DNA of 64,000 nucleotides from Symbiodinium natans (lineage: Eukaryota > Sar > Dinophyceae > Suessiales > Symbiodiniaceae), in NCBI GenBank assembly GCA_905221605.1, contig CAJNDS010001557.1, positions 588,501 to 652,500 on the forward strand, read 5' to 3'. This document shows positions 21,415 through 33,029 of the stretch, piece by piece. Position 1 is the stretch's first letter; every line of letters starts with the position of its first letter. A program made the translations under genes and the position numbers. Under the pieces are notes generated by a model, which was not told where the DNA came from, did not search any database, and was given only the letters and a program-made list of their open reading frames with translations.

Positions 21415-21830
21415 AAGCCTATAAACCCCAAGCCCGAATGCCTGGTTTAGGGTTCTGAAGAAATTTGCTCCCGGGGACCTCTTTTGCAACGGGTTGGGGT
21501 TGAGGGTTCCTCCTTCTATCGGCTATCGGAGCCTCAATAGTTGCCCATCTTCTCCAAACATAGTCCCTCCTCTACCCAGAATCCCCCTAATAAGGACGGC
21601 CCCCTGTGTGAGACCCTTCGGCCTTGAGTGCTTCTGAACTCTAAGGAGAAAGGGTCTTGCGCAGCCTCTCGGCGTCAGCCAAAGCCCCCGGCTTGGGAGA
21701 AACCCCGTCCAAAGCCCGTGCAAAGCTTCCCCTTGTTCTGCAGAAGCCACTCTGCCCCTAGCCTGAGTCTGCGTGGCCTGTGCAGTGTTCGAGGACAGAC
21801 CCGGCCTAAGGTCGAAAGCCCTGAAACACC
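21415..21830. other. Unassigned unique sequence
   Basis: Open frames exist on both strands (a 105-codon frame on the minus strand) but none is recognised. The interval runs from a TTTAGGG array to a CCCTAAA array, as intron interiors do here. Confidence 0.3.
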
Positions 21831-22149
21831 CTAAACCCAAAACCCTAAACCCTTAAACCCTTAAACCCTAAACCCTAAGCCCTAAGCCCTAAGCCCCGGA
21901 GCCCTCAAGCCTCCCAAAACCCCCGCAACCCCGCAAAGCACCGCGAGTCGTAAACCTGATCAGCGTCGCCCCTGCAGAGCCGATCGGCCCTCAGCCCTCA
22001 ACGCCTTAAAGCCTCTGCTCCCCGAAAGCCCTCCTAAACCCGAAACCCGAAACCCTAAACCCTAAACCCTAAACCCCGAAAGAAGCGCCAGACTCTCGAA
22101 GCCCTGAACTCCGATTTCCCCCTAGCCCCAAAGCCGAAATTGCCCCCAG

Positions 22150-22188
22150 GCAACGGCTCGGATGTCGCTGCTTGCACGCAGCTGAAGG
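22150..22188 (+). CDS. Candidate short exon, series B2
   Basis: Two leading bases after GCCCCCAG, then NGSDVAACTQLK, ending in phase 1 before GTTTAGGG. Confidence 0.45.
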
Positions 22189-22265
22189 GTTTAGGGTTTA
22201 GGGTTTAGGGTTTCAAGGTTCTGTGGGTCTTGGGGTGCAGGGTAGAGGGTTTCAATGCCATGAAG

Positions 22266-22318
22266 ATGTAGATTTTGCTGCTCCGGGGTTTGGAGGCTCT
22301 CGAGCCCCTAAGCCCCTT
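22266..22318 (+). CDS. Candidate short exon, series B2
   Basis: It enters in phase 1 after CCATGAAG and reads VDFAAPGFGGSRAPKPL to a GT at 22319, phase 0. The phases link the exon at 22150 to the one at 22645. Array support is weaker than for other exons. Confidence 0.4.
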
Positions 22319-22644
22319 GTGGCCCCCCTGCGCGGAGCCCTAAATAGGACTCTCACACCCTCCCAAGCCCCAAACCCCAAACCCCAAACCCAAGAACCCC
22401 AAACCCCAAACCCCAAACGCCAAACCCCAAACCCCAAACCCCAAACCCCAAACCCCAAACCCTAAACCCCAAACCCTAAACCCTAAACCCCAAACCCTAA
22501 ACCCTAAACCCTAAACCCCAAACCCTAAACCCTAAACCCCAAACCCTAAACCCTAAACCCTAAACCCCAACCCCCAAACCCCAAACCCTAAGCCCTAAAC
22601 CCCAAACCCTAAACCCTAAACCCTAAACCCCAAACCCCATGCAG

Positions 22645-22748
22645 GGAATGGACTCTGGTGGGTTGAGCTCCGGCTGCCCAAGCAGCACTGCCTTCAACAT
22701 GAACTTCATCTCAAGCCAGATGCAGCAGATGGCTGCTTCGGCTGCGCT
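22645..22748 (+). CDS. Candidate exon, series B2
   Basis: It follows CCATGCAG and reads GMDSGGLSSGCPSSTAFNMN, then SSQMQQMAASAA, in phase 0, ending in phase 2 before GTTTAGGG. A long CCCTAAA/CCCCAAA array (22365-22640) abuts it on the left and TTTAGGG on the right. The product is Ser/Met/Gln-rich and not recognised. Confidence 0.65.
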
Positions 22749-22971
22749 GTTTAGGGTTTAGGGTTTAGGGCTAGGGCTTAGGGTTTAGGGTTTAGGGTTT
22801 AGGGTTTAGGGTTTAGGGCTTAGGGTTTAGGGCTTAGGGCTTCGTGCTCAGGGTTTAGGGTTTAGGGTTTAGGGTTTAGGGGGATTGAATTTGCTTGGTT
22901 GGGGGCTTCAGGAGGTTGGATTGATGCCAAGGCTTTGGGGTTTGGGGTTCAGGGCTCCGGGTTCCTTTCAG

Positions 22972-23011
22972 GTTTCGAGAGTGCCCGACTCCATCCACTG
23001 GATGGCACCCG
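22972..23011 (+). CDS. Candidate short exon, series B2
   Basis: With the phase inherited from 22748 it reads FRECPTPSTGWHP and ends in phase 0 before GTTTAGGG. An alternative frame spells a kinase-like SIHWMAP but then hits a stop in the next exon. Confidence 0.45.
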
Positions 23012-23345
23012 GTTTAGGGTTTAGGGTTTAGGGTTTGGGGTTCCGGGTTCAGGGTTCAGGGTTTAGGGTTTGGGGTTGCCCAAAAACCCCACCAACCACA
23101 AAGGCCCTGTAAGCAGTCAGCCCCGCGAACCCTAAACCCTAACCCCTAACCCCTAAACCCCTAACCCTCAATCCCCAAACCCTAAACCCCAAAACCCAAA
23201 CCCTAACCCCTAACCCCTAACCCCGAACCCCGAACCCCTAAACCCTAAACCCTAAACCCTAAACCCTAAACCCTAAACCCTAAACCCTAAACCCTAAACC
23301 CTAAACCCTAAACCCGAAGCCCGAAACCCGAAACCCCCCAATGAG

Positions 23346-23394
23346 GAGGTAGCTCCCTTGGATGAGAAGATGGCCCGCATCGTTGAGCCGCGCG
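23346..23394 (+). CDS. Candidate short exon, series B2
   Basis: It follows AATGAG and reads EVAPLDEKMARIVEPR in phase 0, ending in phase 1 before GTTTTTTCC. A continuation near 23626 (PKLAMGGPASHVSIPKN) fits the phase but lacks a clear donor. Confidence 0.45.
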
Positions 23395-24365
23395 GTTTTT
23401 TCCCAGAGGGGTCCAGGGGGCCTTTCGGTTGAGGGCCTATGTTCGTTTCGGGTTGAGGGTTGAGGGTTGAGGGTTTAGGGTTCAGGGTTTCGGGTTTGGG
23501 GTTTAGGGTTTAGGGTTTGTGCGTTGCAGCTTCAGCGTCCCTAAACCCGAAACCCTAAACCCTCAACCCTCAGCCCTCAACCCTCAACCCTAAACCCTAA
23601 ACCGTAAACATACTGTACCCGGTAGAACCCAAGTTGGCGATGGGAGGGCCCGCGTCGCACGTGTCCATCCCGAAAAATACATCAGAACCCTAAACCCAGC
23701 CCCAAGCCCCAAGCCCCAAGCCCTAAGCAACCCTAAACCCTAAACCCTAAACCCTAAACCCTAAACCCTAAACCCTAAACCCTAAACCCTAAACCCTAAA
23801 CCCTAAACCCTAAACCCTAAACCCTAAACCCCAAACCAAAAAAAATGGTAGGTCGTTGTGCTCACCCCAGTCCCGTGAGTCCATGGCGGGCCGAAGCGCC
23901 TAAAGCTACAATTGGAAACCCGAAGCCTCAAAGCCCCAACCCTAAACCCTAACCCCTAAACCCTAAACCCTAAACCCTAAACCCTAAACCCTAAACCCTA
24001 AACCCAAGTCCCAAACGAACCCTCATGCAGACATCACTGGGGAGGTTGCATGGTTTTTGAAAGAACTCTAAATCCTGAACCCTGAACCCCCTAGTGCTCT
24101 ACCTAAACCCGTTCTATGCACCTTAAACCCCAAGCCCGAACCCCTAAACCCTATACCCTAAACCCTAAAACCTTAGCAACCCCAACACGCCCTAAACCCC
24201 AACACACCCTAAGCCCCAACATACCCTAAACCCTAACACACCCTAAACCCTAAACCCTAAACCGTAAACCCAAACCCTAAACCCTAAACCCTAAACCCTA
24301 AACCCTAAACCCCTAAACCCCTAAACCCCTAAGTATGTAGGACCTTTAGGGTTCATTTGGCGCAG

Positions 24366-24394
24366 TGCTTGGCCTCGACCTCACGGACTTCAAG
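24366..24394 (+). CDS. Candidate short exon, series B2
   Basis: Two leading bases after GGCGCAG, then LGLDLTDFK to a GTATTT donor. It is very short and lies directly before the AT-rich palindromic block. Confidence 0.35.
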
Positions 24395-25440
24395 GTATTT
24401 TTTTTTAAGGTTTTTCAAGGTTTTTTCGCATTGTAAAATCGACTAAAACCCATAAAATGCATAAAAGAAAAAATCCGATGGTTTTTTTTTAGGAGAAGCC
24501 CCAAGCGATTTAAATTTTCAAAAATCCTTAAAATCCATAAAAAAACAAAATCAAAATAACTTATTTTTTAAGGATTTTAAGGATTTTAGTCGGTTTTAAA
24601 ATGCATAAAATCCTTAAAAAAATATTCGGCCTCGGATTTTATTTTTTAAGGATTTTATGAATTTTAAAATCGACTAAAATCCTTAAAATCCTTAAAAAAT
24701 AAATTGTTTTGATTTTATTTTTTTATGGATTTTATGGATTTTTAAAAATTTAAATCCTTCGGGGCTTCTCCTAAAACAATATTCGGCCTCGGAATTTTTT
24801 TTAAGGATTTTACGCATTTTAAAATCGACTAAAATCCATAAAATCCATAAAAAATAAAAACCGATGGTTTTTTTTTTAGGAGAAGCCCCAAGCGATTTAA
24901 ATTTTTTAAAAATCCTTAAAATCCATAAAAAATAAAATCAAAATAAATTGTTTTTTAAGGATTTTAAGGATTTTAGTCGATTTTAAAATGCATAAAATCC
25001 TTAAAAAAATATTCGGCCTCGGGTTTTTTTTTAAGGATTTTACGCATTTTAAAATCGACTAAAATCCATAACATCCATAAAAAAACAAAATCCGATGGTT
25101 TTTTTTTTTAGGAGAAGCCCCAAGCGATTTAAATTTTTAAAAATCCTTAAAATCCATAAAAACTAAAATCAAAATAATTTATTTTTTAAGGATTTTAAGG
25201 ATTTTAGTCGGTTTTAAAATGCATAAAATCCTTAAAAAAAATATTCGGCCTCGGATTTTATTTTTTTAAGGATTTTATGAATTTTAAAATCGACTAAAAT
25301 CCTTAAAATCCTTAAAAAATAAATTGTTTTGATTTTATTTTTTTTTTTTATGGATTTTATGGATTTTTAAAATTTAAATCCTTCGGGGCTTCTCCTAAAA
25401 CAATATTCGGCCTCGGATTTTATTTTTTAAGGAGTTTAAG
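24395..25440. repeat. AT-rich palindromic modules
   Basis: A core GGAGAAGCCCCAAGCGATTT (near 24491, 24878, 25110) and its near complement CCTTCGGGGCTTCTCCT (near 24756, 25380) alternate with AAAATCCATAAAATCC and AAGGATTTTA runs. A second marker, ATTCGGCCTCGG, occurs near 24627, 24781, 25012, 25242 and 25404. The modules form large potential cruciforms. No coding content is seen. Confidence 0.85.
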
Positions 25441-25454
25441 GATTTCCTTCTATT

Positions 25455-25870
25455 TTAAATTAAGCTCCTAAGCTCCTAGGCGCCCAAGCACCTACCCCTT
25501 CAACCCTTAAAACCTTAAACCAGCTCCTAAGCTCCTAAGCGCCTACCCCCTACACTAGCAGATCCTTAAACCCTAAGCTCCAAAGCTCCTAAGCTCCTCA
25601 GCGCCTACCCCCTAAACCCCTAAACCCCTAAACCCCTAAACCCTTAAACCCTAAACCCTAAGCTCCTGAGGTCCTAAGCGCCTAAGTGCCTACCCCCTAC
25701 ATCCTTAAACCCTCCTAAGCTCCCAAGCGCCTAAGCACCTACCCCTCAAACCCTTAAACCTTAAATCAAACCCTAAACCTTAAGCTCCTAGTCTCCGGAA
25801 TCCTTAAACCTAAGCTCCTAAGCTCCTAAGAGCCTCAGCGCCTACCCCCTAACCCTGAGACCCCGGGACC
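25455..25870. repeat. AAGCTCCTAAGCGCCTACCCCC minisatellite
   Basis: About eight imperfect units of AAGCTCCTAAGCTCCTAAGC, GCCTACCCCCT and a heptamer-like AAACCCTTAAACC. No coding content is seen. Confidence 0.8.
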
Positions 25871-25954
25871 CCTTTTTAATTTTGAAATATCCTTGCCTTC
25901 TTCTATGCTGAAATTTTCTAGGTTTTAAGGATGTTAAGAGATTTTAATATTTAA

Positions 25955-26250
25955 AAGGAGCTTTCGTTTTTGAGGTTGAGGGCACGCTAGGGCTGACAAA
26001 AACCCTATGCTAGGGTTAAAAAAAATAAAGCCCTTTCGCTTGAACGTGTTTACAAACACACCTTCGTTTTCGAGGATGGGGGCACACCCAGGCTTACGAA
26101 AATCCCGTCGTTTTTGAAGTTTAGGACACACTACGGTTTACGCAAAAACTGACGTTTTGATGTTGCCGGCGCACCAGGTTGATAAACAAACCTTTCCTTT
26201 TTTGATGTTGAGGACATATCAAGGTTCAAATCGAACCTTTTCGTTAAAAC
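25955..26250. repeat. Degenerate ~65-bp tandem repeat
   Basis: Repeated blocks with CCTTTCGTTTTTGAGG..TTGAGG, GGCACRCYAGG and GGTTYACAAA are diverged copies running head to tail. No gene is recognised; AT-rich unique DNA continues to about 26590. Confidence 0.55.
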
Positions 26251-26596
26251 AATGATGGCGCTTTAAGGTTTTGCAAAACAACAACGTTCGTTAACGTTGT
26301 TGCCGTCTTACTTTTTCAATGCTTTAAGATATTTACCAGGCTACAAGAAGAGCATGTTTGTAAACAAATCGTATGATTGAGGTCTTTGGTCTCCACCCTA
26401 CATTTTAACATTTTGCAGTAACCATAAATAAAACTGTTTGCATCGTTCAGTTGCAGTGATTGCGCCCAATGTGATATCTTGAGCCTCCCAAATATTATGA
26501 AAAAATGAAGACCTGAATTCAACATATTATAAAGAATGAAGACCTGAATTCAATTATTCAAAATGTTCAAATTATGGGCTCTCTAAAAGACTGACC

Positions 26597-26750
26597 AAGG
26601 TCCTTAACCAGGCCCGGGCCCTTTGCCCGTAGGAGGGCCGTAGGGCCCGTAAGGCCCGTAGAGCCCGCAAGGGCCGTACAGCCCGTAGGAGCCCGTAGGA
26701 GCCCGCAGGAGCCCGTAGGATCCCGCAGGAGCCCGCAGCCCGTAGGAAGG
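26597..26750. repeat. GCCCGTAGGA minisatellite
   Basis: About twelve 9-11 bp units of GCCCGTAGGA and GCCCGTAGAG follow AAGGTCCTTAACCAGG and CCCGGGCCC. A sister array lies at 34197-34350. Together they bracket the transposase/ATPase locus. Confidence 0.8.
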
Positions 26751-26907
26751 AATCTGCCGCAAGCCGTGCTGTGTCCCGCCCAGGCTCAAAGCCCGTACTT
26801 GATCCTAAATATGCTTTAGCTTGTCATGGTACCAATACAGAGATGAGTTGCTCAACAAGCATTTCGCTTCGAAGATCTCGCATCATCTCATGTAGGTTAG
26901 TGAAGCC

Positions 26908-29258
26908 ATGGAAGAGATCAGATATGACGGTGCCTGCAGCGTATGTGGGAGAAAGTTGAGCAAGAAAGAAACTGTCATCGCATCGGTGCTGGATGTGTGC
27001 GGCTGGCTCCAAGTGAAACATGACATCATGAGATGCCGGAATTTTGAATGTTCTTTGAACTGTGCCGCCGTGGCATACAACTTCGTATGCAGTGGCTCTG
27101 AGTACGTCTTTTCATGGGGGCAGGAGGAGTGCATGCAATATTTTTTTTTGACTTACGCCTTCGGGGTTTCTATACGCTGGCTGCGACAATTCAGTCGTCG
27201 TTTGATCTTCCAGTGGTCTTCCTTTGCGGGGGAAGCCAAAGTTCACTTTCTCGAAGCTGTTGGCTTGGGCAAGAGTGACATTGTGCCAGACAAGGCCAAG
27301 TTGAAGTTGCTTCGGGCGTGGATGCTGTGGCGTTTGGTTACTTGGCAGGTTTGGTATATTATATGTGATATGTTGTATATTAGAAAATACTTGAGAAGCA
27401 TTATATCAGATATATATCTATATATAGAATCATAACAATATAATTATAATCATAATGAGAACAGTCATAATCATAACAATAATAACAATAACAATAACAA
27501 TAATAATAATAAACAGAATAATAATAATCATAATAATAATAAGCATCAGTTATAAAATATGTATTGAGTAAGACATATAATATAGTGTGTATATATAATG
27601 CAATTATATGCATATATATATATACATACATATATATATATAAATATGTAAATAAATAAATATAAATATAAATAAATAAATAAATAAATATAAATATATA
27701 TATATTTATATTATTTGTAGTTACATATCTTTATATTTGCTCGCAGGCTGGTTGCGCCGCGTGTGTCTGATCCCCACATGTTCGACCCAGTAGCACTTGC
27801 GGTGTCTTGCCCGGGCGCATCCCGTATGGGTTTTGGAGCTGCGTGCTGGGTGCCTCCATAAGGTTCAGTGTTGGTTCGCAGAACTGGAAGCCTTTAGCCT
27901 TCAGAAGAAGTAAGGTCATTCGATGGAGGCAACATGCGGCCAGAAAGGAGGGTGAAGTGCAAGTGCGTGTGAACCTACGGAAGCCACTGCCGACGCTGCT
28001 TGCAGAGGCGTGGGAGTGGTATCCTGCGCACATGTTGAAGAGAAGAGTGGACCTAGCTCGGTCGAAACAGCTGGACTTGAGCGCCGTCGTTATGGACGGC
28101 AACGCTAAGCTGTCAGGCAGGATATGCGGCCGTCCTGCGGCGGAAATCATCGACAACCGTTCGCTGGACATGTTCACCGTGACCTGTTGCAGCGCGGAGC
28201 CTCAGTTCAAGAAACGGCGTTGCATGAAACACGACACCAGCCATGCTCCAGCAGATCCGTTGCCCGAACAGTCTGAAGTCATTACTGCCCATCGTCGTGT
28301 TCGAAGAGCAGGACAAGGGGAACTGTATGATGTGTTTTTGAAAGTGAAGGATGCTCCAAATTTGGCAGGCCGATGGGTCAATGCGTCCCTTGTGACAGCC
28401 ACGCAACTACACGAGTACTGGCGAAAATTGGAAGCCTCTGGCTTCGTTCCGGAAAAGTCGGCAGCTGAAGATCTGGCTGCAAGCAGCTGCAAAACCCACA
28501 AAGAGGTCCGGCAGGGCACGAGAGCGCAAGTGCAACTGGGCAGCACATGTGTAATTCCTTTGATTGTTTAAGAGTGTCCAGGTTCAAGACTGAAAGACAT
28601 AGGGCTGCTGCGTTTTTCTGTTGGTCGAGGAGAGCTGGGCGGTGTAACGGGTTTCTTTTCGCAACGACGCCATGCGGGCACATTCTGCACATGAAGCCGT
28701 ATGTGGGTGCAGAATCATTGTCGCAAAGGTTTTTTTCTAGGAGAATTGGTGGAGGCTGTTGGTGAGATCAATGTGCTGATCCACGATGACAGTTGTCATC
28801 TCCGGCGTTTCTCGGAGAGGAATGGTGACCGGACAGAATTGACAAATCGTCTAAGACACCCGCGGATTCGGTATATACTTGACCGGATGCACGCCACGGG
28901 TCATAGCGACCCGTGGTGTATCCGAGAGTGCCATCCGGACGCACCGCAGAACGCTCAGCTTGTGCAAGATCTGAATACGTCTGCAGCAGAGGTCCTCAAC
29001 AGTCTCATGTCCAGGCATCGACACGCCGTGCGCTGCATCCGTTCGCGCTACGTGCGGGATTTCTTCTTGCAGGAGGTAGCAGATTCCCGCAACACTGTTG
29101 CTGGACCAGAGCCGGCAGGACGGGCACGTGTGGGGGAGCGGCCTGCAGAGGCGGCGCCGCTCACGCCGCCTGGAAGGGCACGAAGACGGAGAAGGGCGTT
29201 CGGGCCTGCAGGCCACATAGAACACACACGCACACACGCACACACACATAGATTATAA
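26908..29258 (+). CDS. KDZ-type DDE transposase, interrupted (introns and/or frameshifts)
   Basis: The N-terminal piece (26908 to about 27344) has a zinc-binding pattern CSVCGRK...MRCRNFEC. A GC-AG intron 27345-27746, filled with TA/ATA repeats, restores a frame reading SDPHMFDPVALAVSCPG. After a 32-nt gap with GT and AG ends (27850-27881) the main frame holds MDGNAKLSGRICGR (first catalytic Asp). A further piece reads TPCGHILHMKPYVGAESLS, then IHDDSCHLRRF (second Asp) and NTSAAEVLNSL (candidate Glu). This order matches the Kyakuja-Dileera-Zisupton superfamily of cut-and-paste transposases. A frame change occurs at a T-run near 28730 and another near 28550, so the copy may be inactive. Introns here lack telomere-type ends, unlike the neighbouring genes. 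Confidence 0.6.
27401..27720. repeat. AT-rich simple-sequence tract in transposase intron
   Basis: TATATA, AATAAT and ATAAATAAAT runs fill most of the first predicted intron of the transposase gene. Confidence 0.9.
29221..29252. repeat. (CA)n-type microsatellite
   Basis: ACACACGCACACACGCACAC at the 3' end of the transposase reading frame. Confidence 0.9.
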
Positions 29259-29499
29259 GAGTACACCGTACACCGTAACTTCTGCATATAGTATGTGTAT
29301 TGACTGTAGTTCAACCGATACCTTTGCAGGCGCGGATGCTGTCCCCGCGCCAAAACGGCGGATTCGCGTGGCGGCTTCCAGGAGTGCTGGAGAAGGCGGG
29401 TTTCCGCGTTTCGAGGGTAGCAAGACGGCTGAAATGAAACCTATAGCAGGGTTAAGCAGTTCGGGCATGTGTCTTCGATTTGGGGTTTAGGGTTTAGTA

Positions 29500-29700
29500 G
29501 TAGGGTTGCGTGAGGTATGGGGTGCTCTGAAGGGTGGCGTGCGCAGTCCCGGCCGACCTCCCTTATGGATGGCTTATTCACCTAGTTGCCTAAGGCCTAA
29601 ACCCAGAAAGCAACAGTCCTTTGCTGTGGACTCTTTTATTTGGAACCACAAAGTTCCAAAGTTCGGTTTTGCTGCAGCTGCCATTTTGGCTGCGACATGG
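29500..29700. other. Gap between transposase and ATPase genes
   Basis: It includes a single short heptamer remnant near 29480-29497 and otherwise unassigned sequence. Confidence 0.3.
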
Positions 29701-29751
29701 AGTGCGCTTGAGGGCTAAAAGCAAGGCCTTCGCCGGTGACTTGGCCACAGC

Positions 29752-32700
29752 ATGGCAACGGCTGCCATGCACCAGGCCTGGGACTACATAGACAGTCACT
29801 TCGACGAGAGGGGGTTGTTTGGCGAAGCAGGCGGAGACATGGTCGCGCGACTGAGCGCTCAAGTTTGCGCGCACCCGTTTCCATATGGGATGGCTCTCCA
29901 GACTGCTCTCCTTGGATGCGTCAACGGAGCTCTTGTTCGTTGTTTTCCAGGAGACCCTTCGCCTTTGTCACTCGTGTGCCTCGTGGTAAACCCACCTCAG
30001 ACAAGGAAAAGTGGGATAACAAATTGCATCAACAAAGTGGGCAAGGCGGTTGACAGAGTGATTGCTCGCTGGGCTGAAGGCAAGGAGCCTCGGCCTAAGA
30101 GTGCCGTCTTGACTACTTTCACGGAAGCGGGCTTCTTCCAGAGATGCTGTGCAGAAGGCGATCGTTTGTACTACAGTGTTTTGTTGTCCTTGGACGAAAG
30201 CTACCGATTCCTGAAGATGTTGGGACTGGGTACAGGCAAAGGACATGGCAAGGAGCACGCAGCTGCACCCTCGGATGGTGCCTCGCAGTGGAACGCATTG
30301 CTGCAGACAGGTCACAGCAGCATGACCTGCAAGACGGGCGTGAGCTACGAGTCCCGCAGCGCCACGTGCAACGTGGTTGGCGTCGGCAACATTCATTCTG
30401 GCCCTTTTCTTGGCTTGGTGAAGCTAGGATGACCGGTGAGTGGAAGTTTTTTCTCTTTTGTGTGTGGAAGTTTTTTCTGTTTTGTGTGCAGAGGGATTAG
30501 TTTCATGGTTTGATGGCAGTGTAGGGGTTGAGTAAAGGGCTGGCGTTGTACCAGTGCACGCCAAGTTAGGAAAGGAGAGACTGGCAACCATGAAGTAGCA
30601 GCAATGGAAAGAATCCTTTTCCTTTTCGGAAGACCAATTTCTCCCCATGCTCCGCTTGCAGAGTCGATAGAGCTGCCAGCTGACTTCCAGAGAGTGTCGT
30701 GGGTGCCACTCTTACCGAACATGCTGGAGGCTTTGGGCCTCACACGTGAGGCGCTAGCGCTTGAGACAGCTACACGGTTATTCGAGCCAACTGAGCCTGT
30801 GGATGACTGTCCATGCTTCCGTATTGTTCTGGCGGATGGCTGCTCGACGGAGCTGCGTTTCCGCACGGTGGCATCTTGTTGAAAGTCAACGAACATTTTA
30901 TATTTCATGTGAAATATTCCATATTCTACATGTTTCACGCCTCGTATCTTATATCTTATCTTATGTTTTGTGTCTCATATCTTATATCTTATGCCTGATC
31001 TTTATTCGTTTTCGAGCTTTTTTTGCAAGTTCAGAACATTCAAGGCGAGTGGCTCGGGAGAATCTGCTCGCTGTCACCGACGGCCCGAGTTTGCAGTTGC
31101 CAACCGGAACATTCCTGTTCCAGACATCGAGTCCATGGCGCACAGGGTGCTGCATTATTTTGCTGATCCGCATGCGGTGGTGGAGTTCACTGAGGAGGCC
31201 CAGGAACTCTTTGTGGCCTGCGCGGCGTGTTTTTCAGCTGAGCAGAGTGTTTCCCAATCCTGTTAGCAGAGTTTTTTTGCAATGTTGGTGTGGCGGGGTA
31301 AGCGCAGCTCTGCTTGAACACTTACTCGTCACTCCATAACACCTGCAGCTGAAACAGAGGTGCTTCGTGACAACGACGACGATTCGGCGGCGAGGAAGGG
31401 AACGGCCGCATGGCACCTCGGTGTGCTGGCAGCTGCCCAGTTAGTCTGGGACATCGCGACGGAGCAGGCTGCATGACAGGGATGAAAGTGAGTGTAACGT
31501 TAGATTGTTGGAGTACCTGTCGGCTGTTGGGGAGAGTTGGTGCAGGGGCCGGGTCTGCTGGGTTGGGTGCGAGGCAGACTCCAGACTGGTGGCAGAATCG
31601 AGGCTTCGCATCCAACCACATCACGTGCTTCGCGCGTATGACGCCCTCAGGTTGACTCATGATGTATTGGGCTTGTGCGTGAATGGCAGTGTGGTGGCGC
31701 CCGGTAGCGCAGAGCAGGCACTGTCACAAGCGGCAAGTGCTGCGCAGCAGCTGGAGTCAGCGCTGGAGCAGCAGCGGATCCCAGAAAGTCAGTTCGTGAA
31801 GTTCGAAGTTGCGCAGGAGTCGGCTGCAGAGGATGGCGAGCCAGGCCATGTCTTCAGCCAAAGCGACTCGCCGCCGCTAAGTGATGGCTACGGGCCTGGC
31901 GGCAGTTCGGTACAGGATCCAACGCAAGGGCCAAGTATTCTTTCAGATAGAGTGGCTTGATGACAACTTTTGTTTGCAACTCTCAGGGTTCACGTATAGC
32001 CCTAATCGTAGCAGTGTAAGGACTAAATGTGGTCATAGGATATGCTTTGACGTCCGTTGACAGTGCAAGGCAGTAATGTTGCGTACGCTTCTTCGGGGAG
32101 AACCGGTTATTTTTGCTCGTCGCGTCGTGGATGCTTGCTCGAAGAAGACGACTGTTGACAACAAAACAGTTAGGACGTCGTTAAAGCTGGCGCGCTGGCT
32201 CGCGGTCATCAACGCAGGCATGGAACAGCACTGCATCGGTGAGGTGCAGACGCTGGCTGACCGCAAGGGCCCACGGCTGGTGCTACACCTTCCCAAGTCC
32301 AATGATCGAGAAGCTGTGCGTGTGTATCACAACCGGCTGATGGCTTTGTGTGGCTTGAGTTTTGCAGCTTTTTCGAAGCGTTTGGTAGAAGTCGCATCCA
32401 AAGGAGGCGGCTCAGGCGCCCGGGTCGTGGCGGCCACTGCAGATGAGCAGGTGTCGGAAGAGGGTGTGTTGGCCGTGCGACCAAGAGCTGCCAACTCAAC
32501 AGCGGCGCCAAAGGCGAGCGTTGTCGTGCGACCAAGAGCTGCTAAGTCAAGAGCGGCGCCGAAGGCGAGCATTGTTGCGAAGCAAGAGATAGTCTCACAC
32601 GATGTTGGTTTGGCGACAACTTCTAAGGCCAGGGCTGCGCCTACAGCGCGCAGGGCTGCCAAGACGGCAGTAAAGAAAGAAGCCGTGGAGGAGGATGATG

Positions 32701-32828
32701 ATGATTGCATCATAATCGAAGCATCTGTGCCAGCGTCGTCCGCTAGGGAGAAGACGCAGGACGCAGGGGACAGTCAGGGAAGCAAGCGCCGGAAGCTGAA
32801 TGAACAGCTCGGCAATTGGCATTGCTAG
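29752..32828 (+). CDS. DUF3987-like P-loop ATPase/primase-helicase type gene, split
   Basis: The first piece (29752-30432) has a Walker-A-like NPPQTRKSGITNCINK with PPxTxKS in place of GxxxxGKS, a Walker-B-like VLLSLDESYRFL, and GHSSMTCKTG followed by CNVVGVGNIHSGPF. This order is typical of DUF3987 proteins of mobile elements. Later pieces continue in other frames: 30604-30882 (MERILFLFGRPISP), 30970-31266 (MAHRVLHYFADPHAVVEF), 31505-31960, and 32076-32828 (LRTLLRGEPVIFARRVVDAC and a basic Ala/Lys-rich tail with EEDDDDC). AT-rich or GT..AG-bounded gaps between them look like introns (for example from GTGAGT at 30435). It lies directly downstream of the KDZ transposase on the same strand and may belong to one element. 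The family call is by motif order only. Confidence 0.4.
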
Positions 32829-33029
32829 GAGAGTCGAGCAAGATGGGGGGGGGTTGAAAAGAGGATGGGCTGGGAAGTGGGGACGGAGAGAGAGACAGAG
32901 GGAGAGGTACCAACAATGAGGCTCACACAGATAATCACGTGTGTGCGTGGGTGTGTTGGAGAGGCATGGCCCGCTGAGACTTGCCACCTCCTCTGGCGCA
33001 CGGCGCAGGCCAGTGCAGGTTCGTGGAGC

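Noticed and set aside
22972-23011. SIHWMAP, resembling a kinase APE motif
   Set aside because: That frame needs non-canonical splice edges or meets a stop in the next exon. The phase inherited from 22645-22748 gives another reading that continues cleanly to 23346-23394.
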